49,436 bases of DNA from Acidobacteriota bacterium. GTDB taxonomy: Bacteria; Acidobacteriota; Terriglobia; 20CM-2-55-15. This document shows, piece after piece, positions 24,191 to 33,011 of the stretch. Below the pieces are notes generated by a model. It was not told where the DNA came from. It worked only from the letters and a program-made list of their open reading frames with translations, and did not search any database. Position numbers and translations under genes: made by a program. The stretch spans positions 2,337 to 51,772 of the forward strand of contig QHWY01000095.1 in assembly GCA_003223875.1 (NCBI GenBank), written 5' to 3'. How positions within the stretch are numbered: the stretch's first letter is position 1; every line of letters starts with the position of its first letter.

Positions 24191-24387
24191 ATTCCCCTCC
24201 TCGCAGAGGAGGGGTGGCCGCGGAGCGGCCGGGGTGGTCAGTTCGGCGAAAACTCCGGTGCGCCGGTCTGACCACCCCGTCTGCGCCGATTCGGTGGCTT
24301 CGCGTCTTTCTTTTATCGGCGCATCCACTCTTGAGGCTTCGCCCTATCGGGCTCGCGCTTCGCGCCCTCCTCTGCGAGGAGGGGAAT
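24191..24387. repeat. Palindromic mobile element, copy 2 (hisB-hisH gap)
   Basis: 197 bp with the same ATTCCCCTCCTC / GAGGAGGGGAAT ends as the thrB copy and the inner pair GGGGTGGTCAG...CTGACCACCCC. It also has an extra module (CTTGAGGCTTCGCCCTATCG, then GGGCTCGCGCTTCGCG) shared with the copies at 27061 and 32817. The right-hand hairpin's 3' arm, GAGGAGGGG, ends 14 bases before the hisH start. Confidence 0.92.
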
Positions 24388-24398
24388 GGGGTTACATC

Positions 24399-25007
24399 AT
24401 GATTACGGTTGTCGACTACAAACTGAATAACCTCCGCAGCCTGGAAAACACACTGCGCCGGCTCCGCCATGATGTGCGGGTCACTTCGGATCCGAACGAC
24501 ATTCGCACAGCGGAGAAGCTGATCCTTCCCGGCGTTGGCGCCTTTGGTGACGGCATGCGGAATTTGCGAGAGCTTGGATTGGCCGAAGCCTTCATCGAAA
24601 AAGTAAAGTCGGGAACGCCAACCCTCGGAATCTGTCTCGGAATGCACTTGCTGTGTACCGAAAGCGAAGAGTTCGGTTTGCATCGCGGCCTTGATTTGTT
24701 ACCAGGACGCGCCATTAGACTGCCGGCCAATCTGCGCGTACCTCATATGGGTTGGAATCAACTTCATCCAAAGCGCGCGAATGGCTTGACGGAACGTATA
24801 ACCGAGTCGAGTTTTGTTTATTTCGTCCACTCATACTACGTTCAACCGGAGTCGGACGACATCGTTCTCGCGACGACGGATTACGAAATCGAGTTTCCGG
24901 CGATTGTCCACGCCCGAAATATATGGGCGACGCAATTCCATCCAGAGAAGAGCCAGCATATTGGCGAACGCCTTCTCGATAATTTTGCGCGGTTCCAACT
25001 CCGATGA
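24399..25007 (+). CDS. hisH: Imidazole glycerol phosphate synthase, glutaminase subunit
   Basis: The 202-residue class I glutamine amidotransferase has the nucleophile Cys in PTLGICLGMHLLC, the oxyanion strand LPGVGAFGDGM, and the His/Glu pair in ATQFHPEKSQ, with HMGWNQL typical of HisH. It supplies ammonia to HisF. I chose the ATG at 24399; an upstream frame would translate the palindromic element. The only ribosome-binding candidate is the element's GAGGAGGGG, 14 bases away, longer than ideal. It overlaps hisA by 4 bases. Confidence 0.95.
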   Translation: MITVVDYKLNNLRSLENTLRRLRHDVRVTSDPNDIRTAEKLILPGVGAFGDGMRNLRELGLAEAFIEKVKSGTPTLGICLGMHLLCTESEEFGLHRGLDLLPGRAIRLPANLRVPHMGWNQLHPKRANGLTERITESSFVYFVHSYYVQPESDDIVLATTDYEIEFPAIVHARNIWATQFHPEKSQHIGERLLDNFARFQLR

Positions 25008-25726
25008 GGATCTATCCGGCGATCGACATTCTTGGGGGCAAAGCCGTGCGGCTGAAACGGGGCCGTAGGGACGAAGCGACCGTTTACGGCGATCCTTTAG
25101 AGATGGCCACGAAGTGGGTGAGCAGGGGGGCGGAGTGGTTGCACGTCGTCGATCTGGACGGCGCGTTTCTAGGGAAGTTGAAAAATCTGGATTTGCTGCG
25201 CGAAATGGCGGCGGCGGTGCCGCTCGCGAAAATTCAAGTTGGTGGTGGAATACGAAGTAGGGCCGTTATGGAGAGCCTGCTCGATGCGGGAATCCAACGC
25301 GTCGTGCTGGGAACAGCTGCCGTCGAGGACCCCGCCTTCGTCAAACAAGCTCTGACCGAACAGCCTCACAATATTGCTGTCGGCATTGATGCGCTGGATG
25401 GAACCGTCCAGGTCTCCGGTTGGACTGAGGATTCCCACATCAGCGCAATTACGCTAGCTAAGAGACTCGAGGAACTCGGCGCTCGTCTGGTCATTTACAC
25501 GGATATTTCTCGGGATGGTGTTCTGGCAGGACCTAATTTCGAAGCGACAAAGGAGATGCTTGAAAGCACGGACCTCGCGGTCATTGCGTCCGGCGGAGTG
25601 TCGTCAATTCGAGACCTCCGTCGCCTGGCGGAACTAGACCATTGGCGGCTCGACGGCGTGATCATCGGAAAGGCGCTCTACGAAGGATTGATTGGAATTG
25701 AGGAGGCATTGGCGAATGCTCGCTAA
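25004..25726 (+). CDS. hisA: Phosphoribosylformimino-AICAR isomerase
   Basis: The 240-residue TIM barrel begins [20 protein letters not shown], with the catalytic Asp in PAID, and has [20 protein letters not shown] (second catalytic Asp) and [15 protein letters not shown] separate trpF is present downstream, so this is a dedicated HisA and not the dual PriA. It overlaps hisH by 4 and hisF by 11 bases. Confidence 0.96.
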   Translation: MRIYPAIDILGGKAVRLKRGRRDEATVYGDPLEMATKWVSRGAEWLHVVDLDGAFLGKLKNLDLLREMAAAVPLAKIQVGGGIRSRAVMESLLDAGIQRVVLGTAAVEDPAFVKQALTEQPHNIAVGIDALDGTVQVSGWTEDSHISAITLAKRLEELGARLVIYTDISRDGVLAGPNFEATKEMLESTDLAVIASGGVSSIRDLRRLAELDHWRLDGVIIGKALYEGLIGIEEALANAR

Positions 25727-26468
25727 GCGGATCATTCCATGCCTTGACGTCAAAGACGGGCGTGTCGTGAAAGGCATCCATTTTGTCAATCTCCGCGATG
25801 CGGGCGATCCCGTCGGATGCGGCTTGCGTTATTCCGACGAGGGCGCTGATGAACTCGTGTTTCTCGACATCACCGCTTCGTCGGATCGACGGAATATCGT
25901 CGCACAGATGGTCGGCCGCGTTGCCGACAGCATCAATATCCCTTTTACGGTAGGAGGTGGCCTGCGCAATGTCGATGACATTCAGGAAATATTACGGTGT
26001 GGTGCCGACAAAGTATCTCTGAACACGGCCGCAGTCGATGACCCCGCACTCGTTCAAAGAGCGGCGGAGCGATTTGGGAGCCAGTGCATCGTCGTCGCCA
26101 TTGATGCTCGCCGTGAAAACGATGGTGCAAAGGTCTACACACATGGCGGCCGTGTACGAACGGATCGTGATGCGGTGGAGTGGGCAAAAGCGGTTGCAGA
26201 TCTCGGAGCCGGAGAGATTCTATTGACGAGCATGGACACGGACGGAACCAAGAACGGTTACGATATCGATCTGACGCGGCGCGTCGCGGACGCGGTTCGC
26301 ATTCCCGTGATCGCTTCCGGTGGTGCGGGTTCCCTTGAACACCTTTATCGAGGTTTGACCGAGGCCGGTGCAAGCGCCGTCCTGGCCGCATCGATTTTCC
26401 ACTTTCGCGAAGTGACGATTGCGCAGGCGAAGTCCTATCTCAGAGAACGCGGAGTCGTGGTTCGATGA
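25716..26468 (+). CDS. hisF: Imidazole glycerol phosphate synthase, cyclase subunit
   Basis: The 250-residue TIM barrel has [15 protein letters not shown] with catalytic Asp, [48 protein letters not shown] with the second Asp and [11 protein letters not shown]. Together with HisH it makes imidazole glycerol phosphate and AICAR. The ATG at 25716 gives the standard [11 protein letters not shown] start; it overlaps hisA by 11 bases and hisIE by 4. Confidence 0.97.
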   Translation: MLAKRIIPCLDVKDGRVVKGIHFVNLRDAGDPVGCGLRYSDEGADELVFLDITASSDRRNIVAQMVGRVADSINIPFTVGGGLRNVDDIQEILRCGADKVSLNTAAVDDPALVQRAAERFGSQCIVVAIDARRENDGAKVYTHGGRVRTDRDAVEWAKAVADLGAGEILLTSMDTDGTKNGYDIDLTRRVADAVRIPVIASGGAGSLEHLYRGLTEAGASAVLAASIFHFREVTIAQAKSYLRERGVVVR

Positions 26469-27097
26469 ACGGCATTCTGGAGAACGCAAAATTTAGCGCC
26501 GACGGGTTGATTCCCGCCATCGTCCAGGATGCGCGCACGCGTGAAGTGTTGACGGTCGCGTACATGAACAAAGAGGCGCTTCAACTCACCCTCGAGCAGC
26601 GTGAAACCTATTTCTGGAGCCGGAGCCGGCAGCAGCTCTGGCACAAAGGCGAAACATCCGGGAACTCGCAAAAAGTTATCAAGGTGAGCCTCGATTGCGA
26701 TCAGGATGCGGTTCTTGTCGAAGTCGAACCGAGCGGCCCCGCCTGCCACACTGGCGCGTATTCGTGTTTTGGCGCGGAGCCGGAAATTGAGGGCGTCCTG
26801 CAGGAGTTGTACGCGCTCATCGAAGAACGAAAAGAGCAACGGCCCGAAGGAAGTTACACCGCCTACCTCTTCAACAGCGGCCTAGACAAGATTTTGAAGA
26901 AGGTCGGGGAAGAGGCGACGGAAACCATCGTCGCCGCAAAAAATACCGACGGCGGCCTCATCTCCGAAACTGCCGATTTGATTTATCACCTGCTGGTATT
27001 GCTGGTCGAGCGCGGCGTGACGCTGGACGAGATATCAGGCGAGTTGAAGTCGAGAAGAAACTCCCCTCCTAAGTTAGGAGGGGTGCCGAGCCCGTAG
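26465..27097 (+). CDS. hisIE: Bifunctional phosphoribosyl-AMP cyclohydrolase / phosphoribosyl-ATP pyrophosphatase
   Basis: A 210-residue fusion: HisI at about 10-110 ([52 protein letters not shown]) and HisE at about 118-200 ([44 protein letters not shown]). It performs steps two and three of histidine synthesis. The last dozen residues ([12 protein letters not shown]) and the stop codon come from the palindromic element that follows, so the native C terminus has been replaced or extended. Overlaps hisF by 4 bases. Confidence 0.95.
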   Translation: MNGILENAKFSADGLIPAIVQDARTREVLTVAYMNKEALQLTLEQRETYFWSRSRQQLWHKGETSGNSQKVIKVSLDCDQDAVLVEVEPSGPACHTGAYSCFGAEPEIEGVLQELYALIEERKEQRPEGSYTAYLFNSGLDKILKKVGEEATETIVAAKNTDGGLISETADLIYHLLVLLVERGVTLDEISGELKSRRNSPPKLGGVPSP

Positions 27098-27215
27098 GGC
27101 GAGGCGGGTGGTTCCCATTGCAACCACCCCGGCTGCTCGGACTTTTTTGGAGGCTTCGCCCTATCGGGATCGCGCTTCGCGGTCCTCGCAGCCACCCCTA
27201 AGTTAGGAGGGGAAT
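27061..27215. repeat. Palindromic mobile element, variant copy 3 (hisIE-trpE junction)
   Basis: About 155 bp. The left hairpin has arms CCCCTCCTAA and TTAGGAGGGG around one base; the right end is CACCCCTAAG...TTAGGAGGGGAAT. The hairpin core therefore differs from the CTCGCAGAG type of the other copies, but the body shares GGCTTCGCCCTATCGGGATC and flanking GC-rich words with them. It supplies the hisIE stop codon and ends 11 bases before trpE. Confidence 0.88.
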
Positions 27216-27226
27216 TTAGGAAGAAT

Positions 27227-28669
27227 ATGCAGCCAAGCCTGGAAGAAGTTAAAAAACTTCAAGCGCAGGGAAATGTCATTCCAGTCTATAAATCGGTTAT
27301 CGCCGATTTTTTGACGCCCGTCTCGGCATTTCTGAAGCTGGAGAAAGACCGCTCCTACGCTTTCCTGCTGGAGAGTGTTGAAGGGGGAGAAAGAATCGCA
27401 CGGTACTCCTTTTTGGGCGGAGACCCGTTTCTGCTCAAGCGGTATCGGAACGGGCAACCTGCCGATTTCATGGAGAACCTTCGCGCCACAATGGAGCGAT
27501 TCCATTCGGTAAGCATTCCGAATCTCCCGCCATTTACAGGCGGCGCCGTCGGTTACTTTGGTTACGACATGGTTAGGACGGTGGAGGATATTCCGAATCG
27601 GGGCAGCGATGACTTGGGCGTCGATGATGCGGTCCTCATGTTCTATAGAACGGTGCTCGCGTTCGACCACCTACGCCACCAGATTCACATCATTTCAAAT
27701 GTAATCGCCGACGAATCGCAAGAGTCGCTGGAAGTTCAATATCGAAAAGCGGTGTCCGAGATCGCACACCTCGAAGCGCTGCTTCGCGCGCCATTAGAGA
27801 TTCCGAAAGTTACACGCAACGACAGAGAGGTTACGGTCCGTTCTAATTTTGAAAGGAAAGATTATCTTGCTGCGGTCGAAAAGGCGAAGGAATACATCGC
27901 AGCCGGCGACATTTTCCAGGTCGTGTTATCCCAGCGCTTCGAGGTTGATTTGGTAACAGCGCCGTTCGAGATCTATCGCGCTTTGCGCATCGTCAACCCG
28001 TCTCCATATATGTACTTTCTGAAAATCCCGGATACAACGATTGTCGGGTCCTCGCCCGAGATGCTGGTGCGAGTGCGTGACCGCCAGATCGAGTACCGTC
28101 CGATTGCGGGAACGCTGCCCCGGGGCGCTTCCGACGCCGAAGACGAAGAGAACGCAGAAAAGCTCCGCCACGACGAGAAAGAACGAGCAGAGCACATCAT
28201 GCTCGTCGATCTCGGCCGCAATGATTTGGGACGAGTTTCCCAATACGGAACCGTTCGCGTCGACGATCTGATGTTCATCGAACGTTACTCACATGTGATG
28301 CATCTGGTTTCGTCTTTGCGCGGTCAGTTGCGGGACGGTCTGGATCGTTGGGATACGCTGATGGCGTGTTTTCCTGCCGGAACGGTTTCCGGGGCCCCAA
28401 AGGTCCGCGCAATGGAAATAATCGACGAGCTCGAGCCGACAAAACGGGGTGTCTACGCGGGCGCGGTGATGTATGCGGACTTCAGCAACAATCTTGATTC
28501 CTGCATTGCCATTCGCACGCTCGTGGTTCGCGGCAACAAAGGATATGTCCAGGCCGGCGGCGGCATTGTCGCGGACTCCGTGCCGGAAAATGAATACATG
28601 GAGACGGTGAATAAGTCGCGTGCTTTGATCCGGGCGATCAATCTTGCCCAGCGCGGGTTTGAATTATAG
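27227..28669 (+). CDS. trpE: Anthranilate synthase component I
   Basis: The 480-residue protein has the tryptophan feedback motif LLES in YAFLLESVEGGERIARYSFL and chorismate-binding motifs VVLSQRFEVDL, SPYMYFLKIPDTTIVGSSPE, RPIAGTLPRG, MLVDLGRNDLGRVS and FPAGTVSGAPKVRAMEII. It makes anthranilate from chorismate with TrpG-derived ammonia. AGGAAG lies just before the ATG at 27227; there is no room for a trp leader peptide or attenuator, because the upstream space is the mobile element. Two bases separate it from trpG. Confidence 0.96.
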   Translation: MQPSLEEVKKLQAQGNVIPVYKSVIADFLTPVSAFLKLEKDRSYAFLLESVEGGERIARYSFLGGDPFLLKRYRNGQPADFMENLRATMERFHSVSIPNLPPFTGGAVGYFGYDMVRTVEDIPNRGSDDLGVDDAVLMFYRTVLAFDHLRHQIHIISNVIADESQESLEVQYRKAVSEIAHLEALLRAPLEIPKVTRNDREVTVRSNFERKDYLAAVEKAKEYIAAGDIFQVVLSQRFEVDLVTAPFEIYRALRIVNPSPYMYFLKIPDTTIVGSSPEMLVRVRDRQIEYRPIAGTLPRGASDAEDEENAEKLRHDEKERAEHIMLVDLGRNDLGRVSQYGTVRVDDLMFIERYSHVMHLVSSLRGQLRDGLDRWDTLMACFPAGTVSGAPKVRAMEIIDELEPTKRGVYAGAVMYADFSNNLDSCIAIRTLVVRGNKGYVQAGGGIVADSVPENEYMETVNKSRALIRAINLAQRGFEL

Positions 28670-28671
28670 AT

Positions 28672-29229
28672 ATGATTTTGGTCATCGATAATTACGATTC
28701 GTTTACGTACAACCTCGTACAGTATCTGGGGGAGCTTGGCGAAGACCTTCGCGTATTCCGGAACGACAAGATCACGCCTGAAGAAATCGAGCGCCTGAAA
28801 CCCGCGCGGATCGTCATTTCACCCGGACCCGGCACGCCGGCGGATGCGGGAATCACGGAAGACGTCGTCCGATATTTCCACAAATCCGTACCGATACTCG
28901 GGGTTTGTCTCGGCCACCAAGCCATTGGTGAGGTGTTTGGAGGCAAGATCGTCCGCGCTCCGACGCTGATGCATGGAAAAACGAGTGAAATTTTCCATGA
29001 CGGCAAGCGGCTCTTCGAAGGGTTACCTCAAGGTTTTCCGGCGACGCGATACCATTCGCTAATGGTCACGGAAGTACCGTCGTGTCTCGAGATCAGCGCT
29101 AAAACAAAGGACAGCGTCGTCATGGGTCTGCGGCATCGCGATTTTCCGACTGAGGGCATTCAATTCCACTGCGAGTCGATTATGACCGCCGTTGGCAAAA
29201 ACCTCCTCTGGAACTTCCTGAACACATGA
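28672..29229 (+). CDS. trpG: Anthranilate synthase component II (glutamine amidotransferase)
   Basis: The 185-residue protein begins MILVIDNYDSFTYNLVQYLG and has ISPGPGTPADAG, the nucleophile Cys in LGVCLGHQAIGEVFGG, HGKTSEI and RYHSLMV. The C-terminal His/Glu motif reads GIQFHCESIMT, where the family nearly always has FHPES; the catalytic His and Glu are kept but Pro is Cys. It provides ammonia to TrpE and may also serve PabB elsewhere. Overlaps trpD by 4 bases. Confidence 0.95.
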   Translation: MILVIDNYDSFTYNLVQYLGELGEDLRVFRNDKITPEEIERLKPARIVISPGPGTPADAGITEDVVRYFHKSVPILGVCLGHQAIGEVFGGKIVRAPTLMHGKTSEIFHDGKRLFEGLPQGFPATRYHSLMVTEVPSCLEISAKTKDSVVMGLRHRDFPTEGIQFHCESIMTAVGKNLLWNFLNT

Positions 29230-30233
29230 TCACCGATTTCATTCAGAAGATGATCGAGCACGTCGATCTCACGGAGACGGAAGCACGACAAGCCATGCAA
29301 GAAATCATGGCAGGCCAGGCGACCGATGCGCAGATTGCAGGGTTCCTGACGGCGCTTCGAATGAAGGGCGAGACAGCACAAGAGCTGGTTGGATTCGCGG
29401 AAGTCATGCGCGAAAAAGCCGAACCGTTGTGGGATGGCGACGTTCCGCCGGTGCTGGATACGGCCGGAACGGGCGGCGATCGCTGCGGTACATTCAACAT
29501 TTCGACAGCAGCGGCCTTCGTTGCGGCCGCCGCCGGGGTGCGTGTAGCCAAGCACGGTAATCGGTCGGCAACCAGCCGGTGTGGAAGTGCGGATGTCATG
29601 GAAGCGCTAGGTCTGGACATTCAAATGCCGATCGAGCGGCTCCGGCGCGCGATTAAGGACACCGGTATCGGGTTTTTATTTGCCCAGCGGTTTCACACGT
29701 CGATGAAACATGTCATGCCTGCCCGTACGCAGTTGAAGGTACGCACCGTGTTCAACATTCTTGGGCCCCTTGCAAATCCCGCTGGCGCACGATTTCAAGT
29801 TGTTGGCGTGTCCTCATCCGAGATCATGGAGCTCATGGCGAACGCGCTCGACGGCCTGAATACGGATCATGCGTTTGTTGTCCATGGTGCCAACGGCATG
29901 GACGAAGTTTCCATTTCGAGCCGGACTTATGTCGTCGAAATGCGGCATGGCGTGGTAAGGCAGTTCGTGATCAGTCCGGAAGATTTCGGTATTGCCTGCG
30001 CGAAGATCGAAACCATTCTAGGCGGGAACGCCTCTGAGAACGCGAAAATTATCGAATCGGTATTTGCCGGAGAACGCGGGCCGCGTCGCGACGTCGTGCT
30101 GTTGAACTCTGCGCCGGCAATCGTGGCCGGCGGGGCAGCGAAGACGTGGAAAGAAGGACTGCAATTAGCGGCAGAAGCGATCGACAGCGGGGCCGCATTG
30201 AAGAAATTGAAGGTGCTGAGAGAATTTTCGTGA
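29226..30233 (+). CDS. trpD: Anthranilate phosphoribosyltransferase
   Basis: The 335-residue protein has DTAGTGGDRCGTFNISTAAA (PRPP loop), VAKHGNRSATSRCGSADVME, FAQRFHTSMKHVMPAR, RTVFNILGPLANPAGA and VHGANGMDEVS. It joins anthranilate to PRPP. Within the trpEGDCFBA set it overlaps trpG and trpC by 4 bases each. Full length, no oddities. Confidence 0.96.
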   Translation: MITDFIQKMIEHVDLTETEARQAMQEIMAGQATDAQIAGFLTALRMKGETAQELVGFAEVMREKAEPLWDGDVPPVLDTAGTGGDRCGTFNISTAAAFVAAAAGVRVAKHGNRSATSRCGSADVMEALGLDIQMPIERLRRAIKDTGIGFLFAQRFHTSMKHVMPARTQLKVRTVFNILGPLANPAGARFQVVGVSSSEIMELMANALDGLNTDHAFVVHGANGMDEVSISSRTYVVEMRHGVVRQFVISPEDFGIACAKIETILGGNASENAKIIESVFAGERGPRRDVVLLNSAPAIVAGGAAKTWKEGLQLAAEAIDSGAALKKLKVLREFS

Positions 30234-31021
30234 AACATCTGGATCGTACGCACATCCTGACTCGGATAGTCGAAGCCAAGCAGAGACGGCTTCAGGTCTC
30301 ACGTATGCGTGTGCCCGAAGCAATCGTGAAGCGGATGGCGGAGACGGCGAAACCCGTTCCTTCGTTTCGCGAAGCACTTGTGAACCGGGAGCGCGTGCGC
30401 ATCATTGCTGAGGTCAAGAAGGCATCTCCATCGAAAGGTGTCCTCAGGGAAAGCCTAGATCCTTCGGATCTCGCTGGCACGTATATGAAAGCCGGCGCCT
30501 GTGCCGTGTCTGTCGTCACGGAAGAAGACTTTTTTCAGGGCGATCTCGGTTGGATCAACCAAATCCGATCTGCCGCCAGCCTGCCGGTGCTGCGAAAAGA
30601 CTTTGTTTGGGAATCCTTCCAGGTCTATGAGACACGTGCTGCTGGAGCGAGCGCAATCCTGTTGATCGCCGCGATGCTCGACCTTGGCGAGTTGAAACAA
30701 CTAATCGCTCTTTCGCATCGGCTCAAGCTTGATGTTTTGGCCGAGGTTCACGACGAAAACGAGTTGGGTGAGGCACTGGAAGCAGGAGCAGTGATCATCG
30801 GCGTGAATAACCGCGATCTCAAAACCTTCGACGTTACCTTGGATACTTCTCTTCGCCTGGCCAAGCTCATTCCCGACGACCGGCTGTTCGTCGTGGAAAG
30901 CGGCATTCATACGAAGCGTGATATCGAACGTCTGCTCGATGCCGGGGCAGACGCTTTCCTTATCGGAGAACATTTTCTAACTGCGCCGGATCCGGCCGCG
31001 GCGATTCGAGGCTTATTGTGA
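30230..31021 (+). CDS. trpC: Indole-3-glycerol phosphate synthase
   Basis: The 263-residue TIM barrel has IIAEVKKASPSKGVLRE, YMKAGACAVSVVTEEDFFQG, LPVLRKDFVWESFQV, AEVHDENELGEALEAGA, IGVNNRDLKTF and FVVESGIHTKRD. It closes the indole ring. I chose the GTG at 30230, which overlaps the trpD stop as GTGA; the ATG further upstream is trpD shadow. Separate from TrpF, unlike the enteric fusion. Confidence 0.95.
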   Translation: MKHLDRTHILTRIVEAKQRRLQVSRMRVPEAIVKRMAETAKPVPSFREALVNRERVRIIAEVKKASPSKGVLRESLDPSDLAGTYMKAGACAVSVVTEEDFFQGDLGWINQIRSAASLPVLRKDFVWESFQVYETRAAGASAILLIAAMLDLGELKQLIALSHRLKLDVLAEVHDENELGEALEAGAVIIGVNNRDLKTFDVTLDTSLRLAKLIPDDRLFVVESGIHTKRDIERLLDAGADAFLIGEHFLTAPDPAAAIRGLL

Positions 31022-31647
31022 CGCGCGTGAAGATTTGCGGTATCACTCAGTTCGAAGACGCGCGGGATGCGGCCTTGTTGGGCGCAGATGCGATCGGTTT
31101 GAATTTCCATCCAAATAGCCCGCGCTACATCGAACCTTCGCGAGCAGCGAAGATCATCGAGAAGCTTCCACCGTTTGTGACTGCTGTTGGCGTCTTTGTC
31201 AATCACCGTGATCCGCAGAGCCTGGAGGACTTTGCCCTTTCTTTGGGTCTGCAGGCCGTACAGCTTCACGGAAACGAGACGCCGGATTACTGTTCGATGA
31301 TCCAACGAGTGAAAGTGATCAAGGCCTTTCGTGTCGACCCCAATTTTCGTGTCGATACACTTCGCAGCCATGGCAGCGGCACATTTCTTCTGGACGGTTG
31401 TTCGCCGGGTGCGGGAAAGAGCTTTGAGTGGGAACTTGCGTTTGGCGCGAACGCATTTGGTTCGATTATCATCGGCGGCGGTTTGACTCCCGACAACGTT
31501 TCACGCGTTATCAGTACGCTGCACCCGTTCGCCGTCGATGTGGCGAGCGGAGTGGAATCACGACCGGGAAAAAAAGATTACGACAAAATGCGGCGGTTCA
31601 TTGAGGCTGTCGAGCGCGCCGACATCGCAGTTATGGGTGCACTATGA
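31018..31647 (+). CDS. trpF: Phosphoribosylanthranilate isomerase
   Basis: The 209-residue barrel begins [20 protein letters not shown], with the catalytic Cys, and continues [40 protein letters not shown] and [17 protein letters not shown] with the catalytic Asp. It performs the Amadori rearrangement before TrpC. GTG start overlapping the trpC stop; 4-base overlap with trpB. Confidence 0.95.
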   Translation: MTRVKICGITQFEDARDAALLGADAIGLNFHPNSPRYIEPSRAAKIIEKLPPFVTAVGVFVNHRDPQSLEDFALSLGLQAVQLHGNETPDYCSMIQRVKVIKAFRVDPNFRVDTLRSHGSGTFLLDGCSPGAGKSFEWELAFGANAFGSIIIGGGLTPDNVSRVISTLHPFAVDVASGVESRPGKKDYDKMRRFIEAVERADIAVMGAL

Positions 31648-32810
31648 AAGGTCACTATGGAAATTACGGCGGGCAGTTCGTGCCTGAAACTCTCATGCAT
31701 CCGCTGGAGGAGCTTGAAGCAGCTTACATGGATGCGCAGCGCGATCCAAACTTCCAGCTAGAGTTCGATCAGCTCCTTCGCAACTATTCGGGTCGCCCGA
31801 CGCCGTTGTATTTTGCCGAACGGTTAACGGCGAGATGGGGCGGCGCCAAGATATATCTCAAACGCGAGGACCTGAATCATACTGGGGCGCACAAGATCAA
31901 CAATTGTCTCGGACAGGGCTTGCTTGCGCGCCGGATGCGCAAGAAGCGAATCATCGCCGAGACAGGCGCCGGGCAACACGGTGTGGCAACGGCGACCGTT
32001 TGTGCACTTCTGGGACTGGAATGCGATGTCTACATGGGCGACGAAGATATTCGCCGCCAGGAACTGAATGTGTTCCGGATGAAACTGTTGGGCGCGCGTG
32101 TCATTCCTGTATCTGCGGGTAGCAAGACGCTGAAGGATGCCATCAATGAATCGATGCGCGATTGGGTGACGAACGTGCGGACGACATATTACATGCTTGG
32201 GTCGGTTCTTGGACCTCACCCGTACCCTCTTATGGTTCGCGACTTCCAGTCTGTGATTGGCAGAGAGGTGCGCGCACAGATTTTAGAAAGGGAAGGGTGC
32301 CTGCCCGATGTGCTTGTGGCGTGCGTCGGCGGCGGAAGCAATGCGATCGGCCTGTTCTATGACTTCGTTGAAGACAAACAAATTCAGATGATCGGTGTCG
32401 AGGCCGGAGGCCGCGGGCCAAACTTGGGCGACCACGCCGCGCGTTTTGCGGGCGGGCGGCCAGGTGTCCTGCACGGAACGTTTTCCTATATCTTGCAGGA
32501 TGCGGATGGTCAGGTGGTACCGACGCATTCCGTTTCCGCAGGTCTGGATTATCCGGCTGTCGGCCCTGAACACGCCAGGCTTCATGACACGGGCCGCGTG
32601 ATTTACACCAGTGTGAACGACCGTGAAGCGCTTAATGCGTTTCACGAACTGAGCCGTCTAGAAGGAATCATTCCGGCGCTGGAAAGCGCTCACGCTGTCG
32701 CTCACGCGAAGAAACTCACGTTGCGATCACCTCAGCTTGTAGTCATTAATCTATCTGGACGAGGCGACAAGGACGTCACTGAAGTCATGAGGTTGATGAG
32801 TGGGGAATAA
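31644..32810 (+). CDS. trpB: Tryptophan synthase beta subunit
   Basis: The 388-residue PLP enzyme has [17 protein letters not shown], the Schiff-base Lys in [69 protein letters not shown] and [10 protein letters not shown]. This is the classical TrpB1 type that works with TrpA. A palindromic element lies between it and trpA, so the usual tight coupling of the two subunits is interrupted here. Confidence 0.97.
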   Translation: MKGHYGNYGGQFVPETLMHPLEELEAAYMDAQRDPNFQLEFDQLLRNYSGRPTPLYFAERLTARWGGAKIYLKREDLNHTGAHKINNCLGQGLLARRMRKKRIIAETGAGQHGVATATVCALLGLECDVYMGDEDIRRQELNVFRMKLLGARVIPVSAGSKTLKDAINESMRDWVTNVRTTYYMLGSVLGPHPYPLMVRDFQSVIGREVRAQILEREGCLPDVLVACVGGGSNAIGLFYDFVEDKQIQMIGVEAGGRGPNLGDHAARFAGGRPGVLHGTFSYILQDADGQVVPTHSVSAGLDYPAVGPEHARLHDTGRVIYTSVNDREALNAFHELSRLEGIIPALESAHAVAHAKKLTLRSPQLVVINLSGRGDKDVTEVMRLMSGE

Positions 32811-32816
32811 GAGAAA

Positions 32817-33009
32817 ATTCCCCTCCTCGCAGAGCAGGGGTGGCGCGAAGCGCCGGGATGGTCAGTTCGGCGACAAAGATATCGCCAATCTGACCACCCC
32901 GTCTGCGCCGGTTCGGTGGCTTCGCGCCTTTTTTTCATTGGCGCAGCCACTCTTGAGGCTTCGCCCTATCGGGCTCGCGCTTCGCGCCCTCCTCTGCGAG
33001 GAGGGGAAT
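32817..33009. repeat. Palindromic mobile element, copy 4 (trpB-trpA gap)
   Basis: 193 bp, near-identical in its right two-thirds to the copy at 24191 (the stretch from GTCTGCGCCG to the end differs at few positions). One base of the left hairpin is changed (GCAGAGCAGGGG for GCAGAGGAGGGG), which weakens that stem, while the right hairpin is perfect. The right end places GGAGG 7 bases before the trpA ATG. Confidence 0.92.
32998..33006 (+). promoter_or_regulatory. Shine-Dalgarno sequence for trpA supplied by the mobile element
   Basis: GAGGAGGGG, the 3' arm of the element's right hairpin, lies 5 bases before the trpA ATG at 33012, an almost ideal distance. In the RNA the same bases can pair with CCCCTCCTC upstream, hiding the site. 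So the element may both provide and gate initiation of trpA. This is read from the sequence; use in the cell is inference. Confidence 0.6.
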
Positions 33010-33011
33010 GT

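Noticed and set aside
24141..24398. N-terminal extension of hisH
   Set aside because: It translates the palindromic element; HisH starts normally at MITVVDY.
27098..27226. trp attenuator or leader peptide before trpE
   Set aside because: No Trp-codon-rich short frame or terminator/antiterminator pair; the space is a mobile element shared with his and thr genes.
32916..33011. N-terminal extension of trpA
   Set aside because: It translates the palindromic element; the conserved TrpA start is at 33012.
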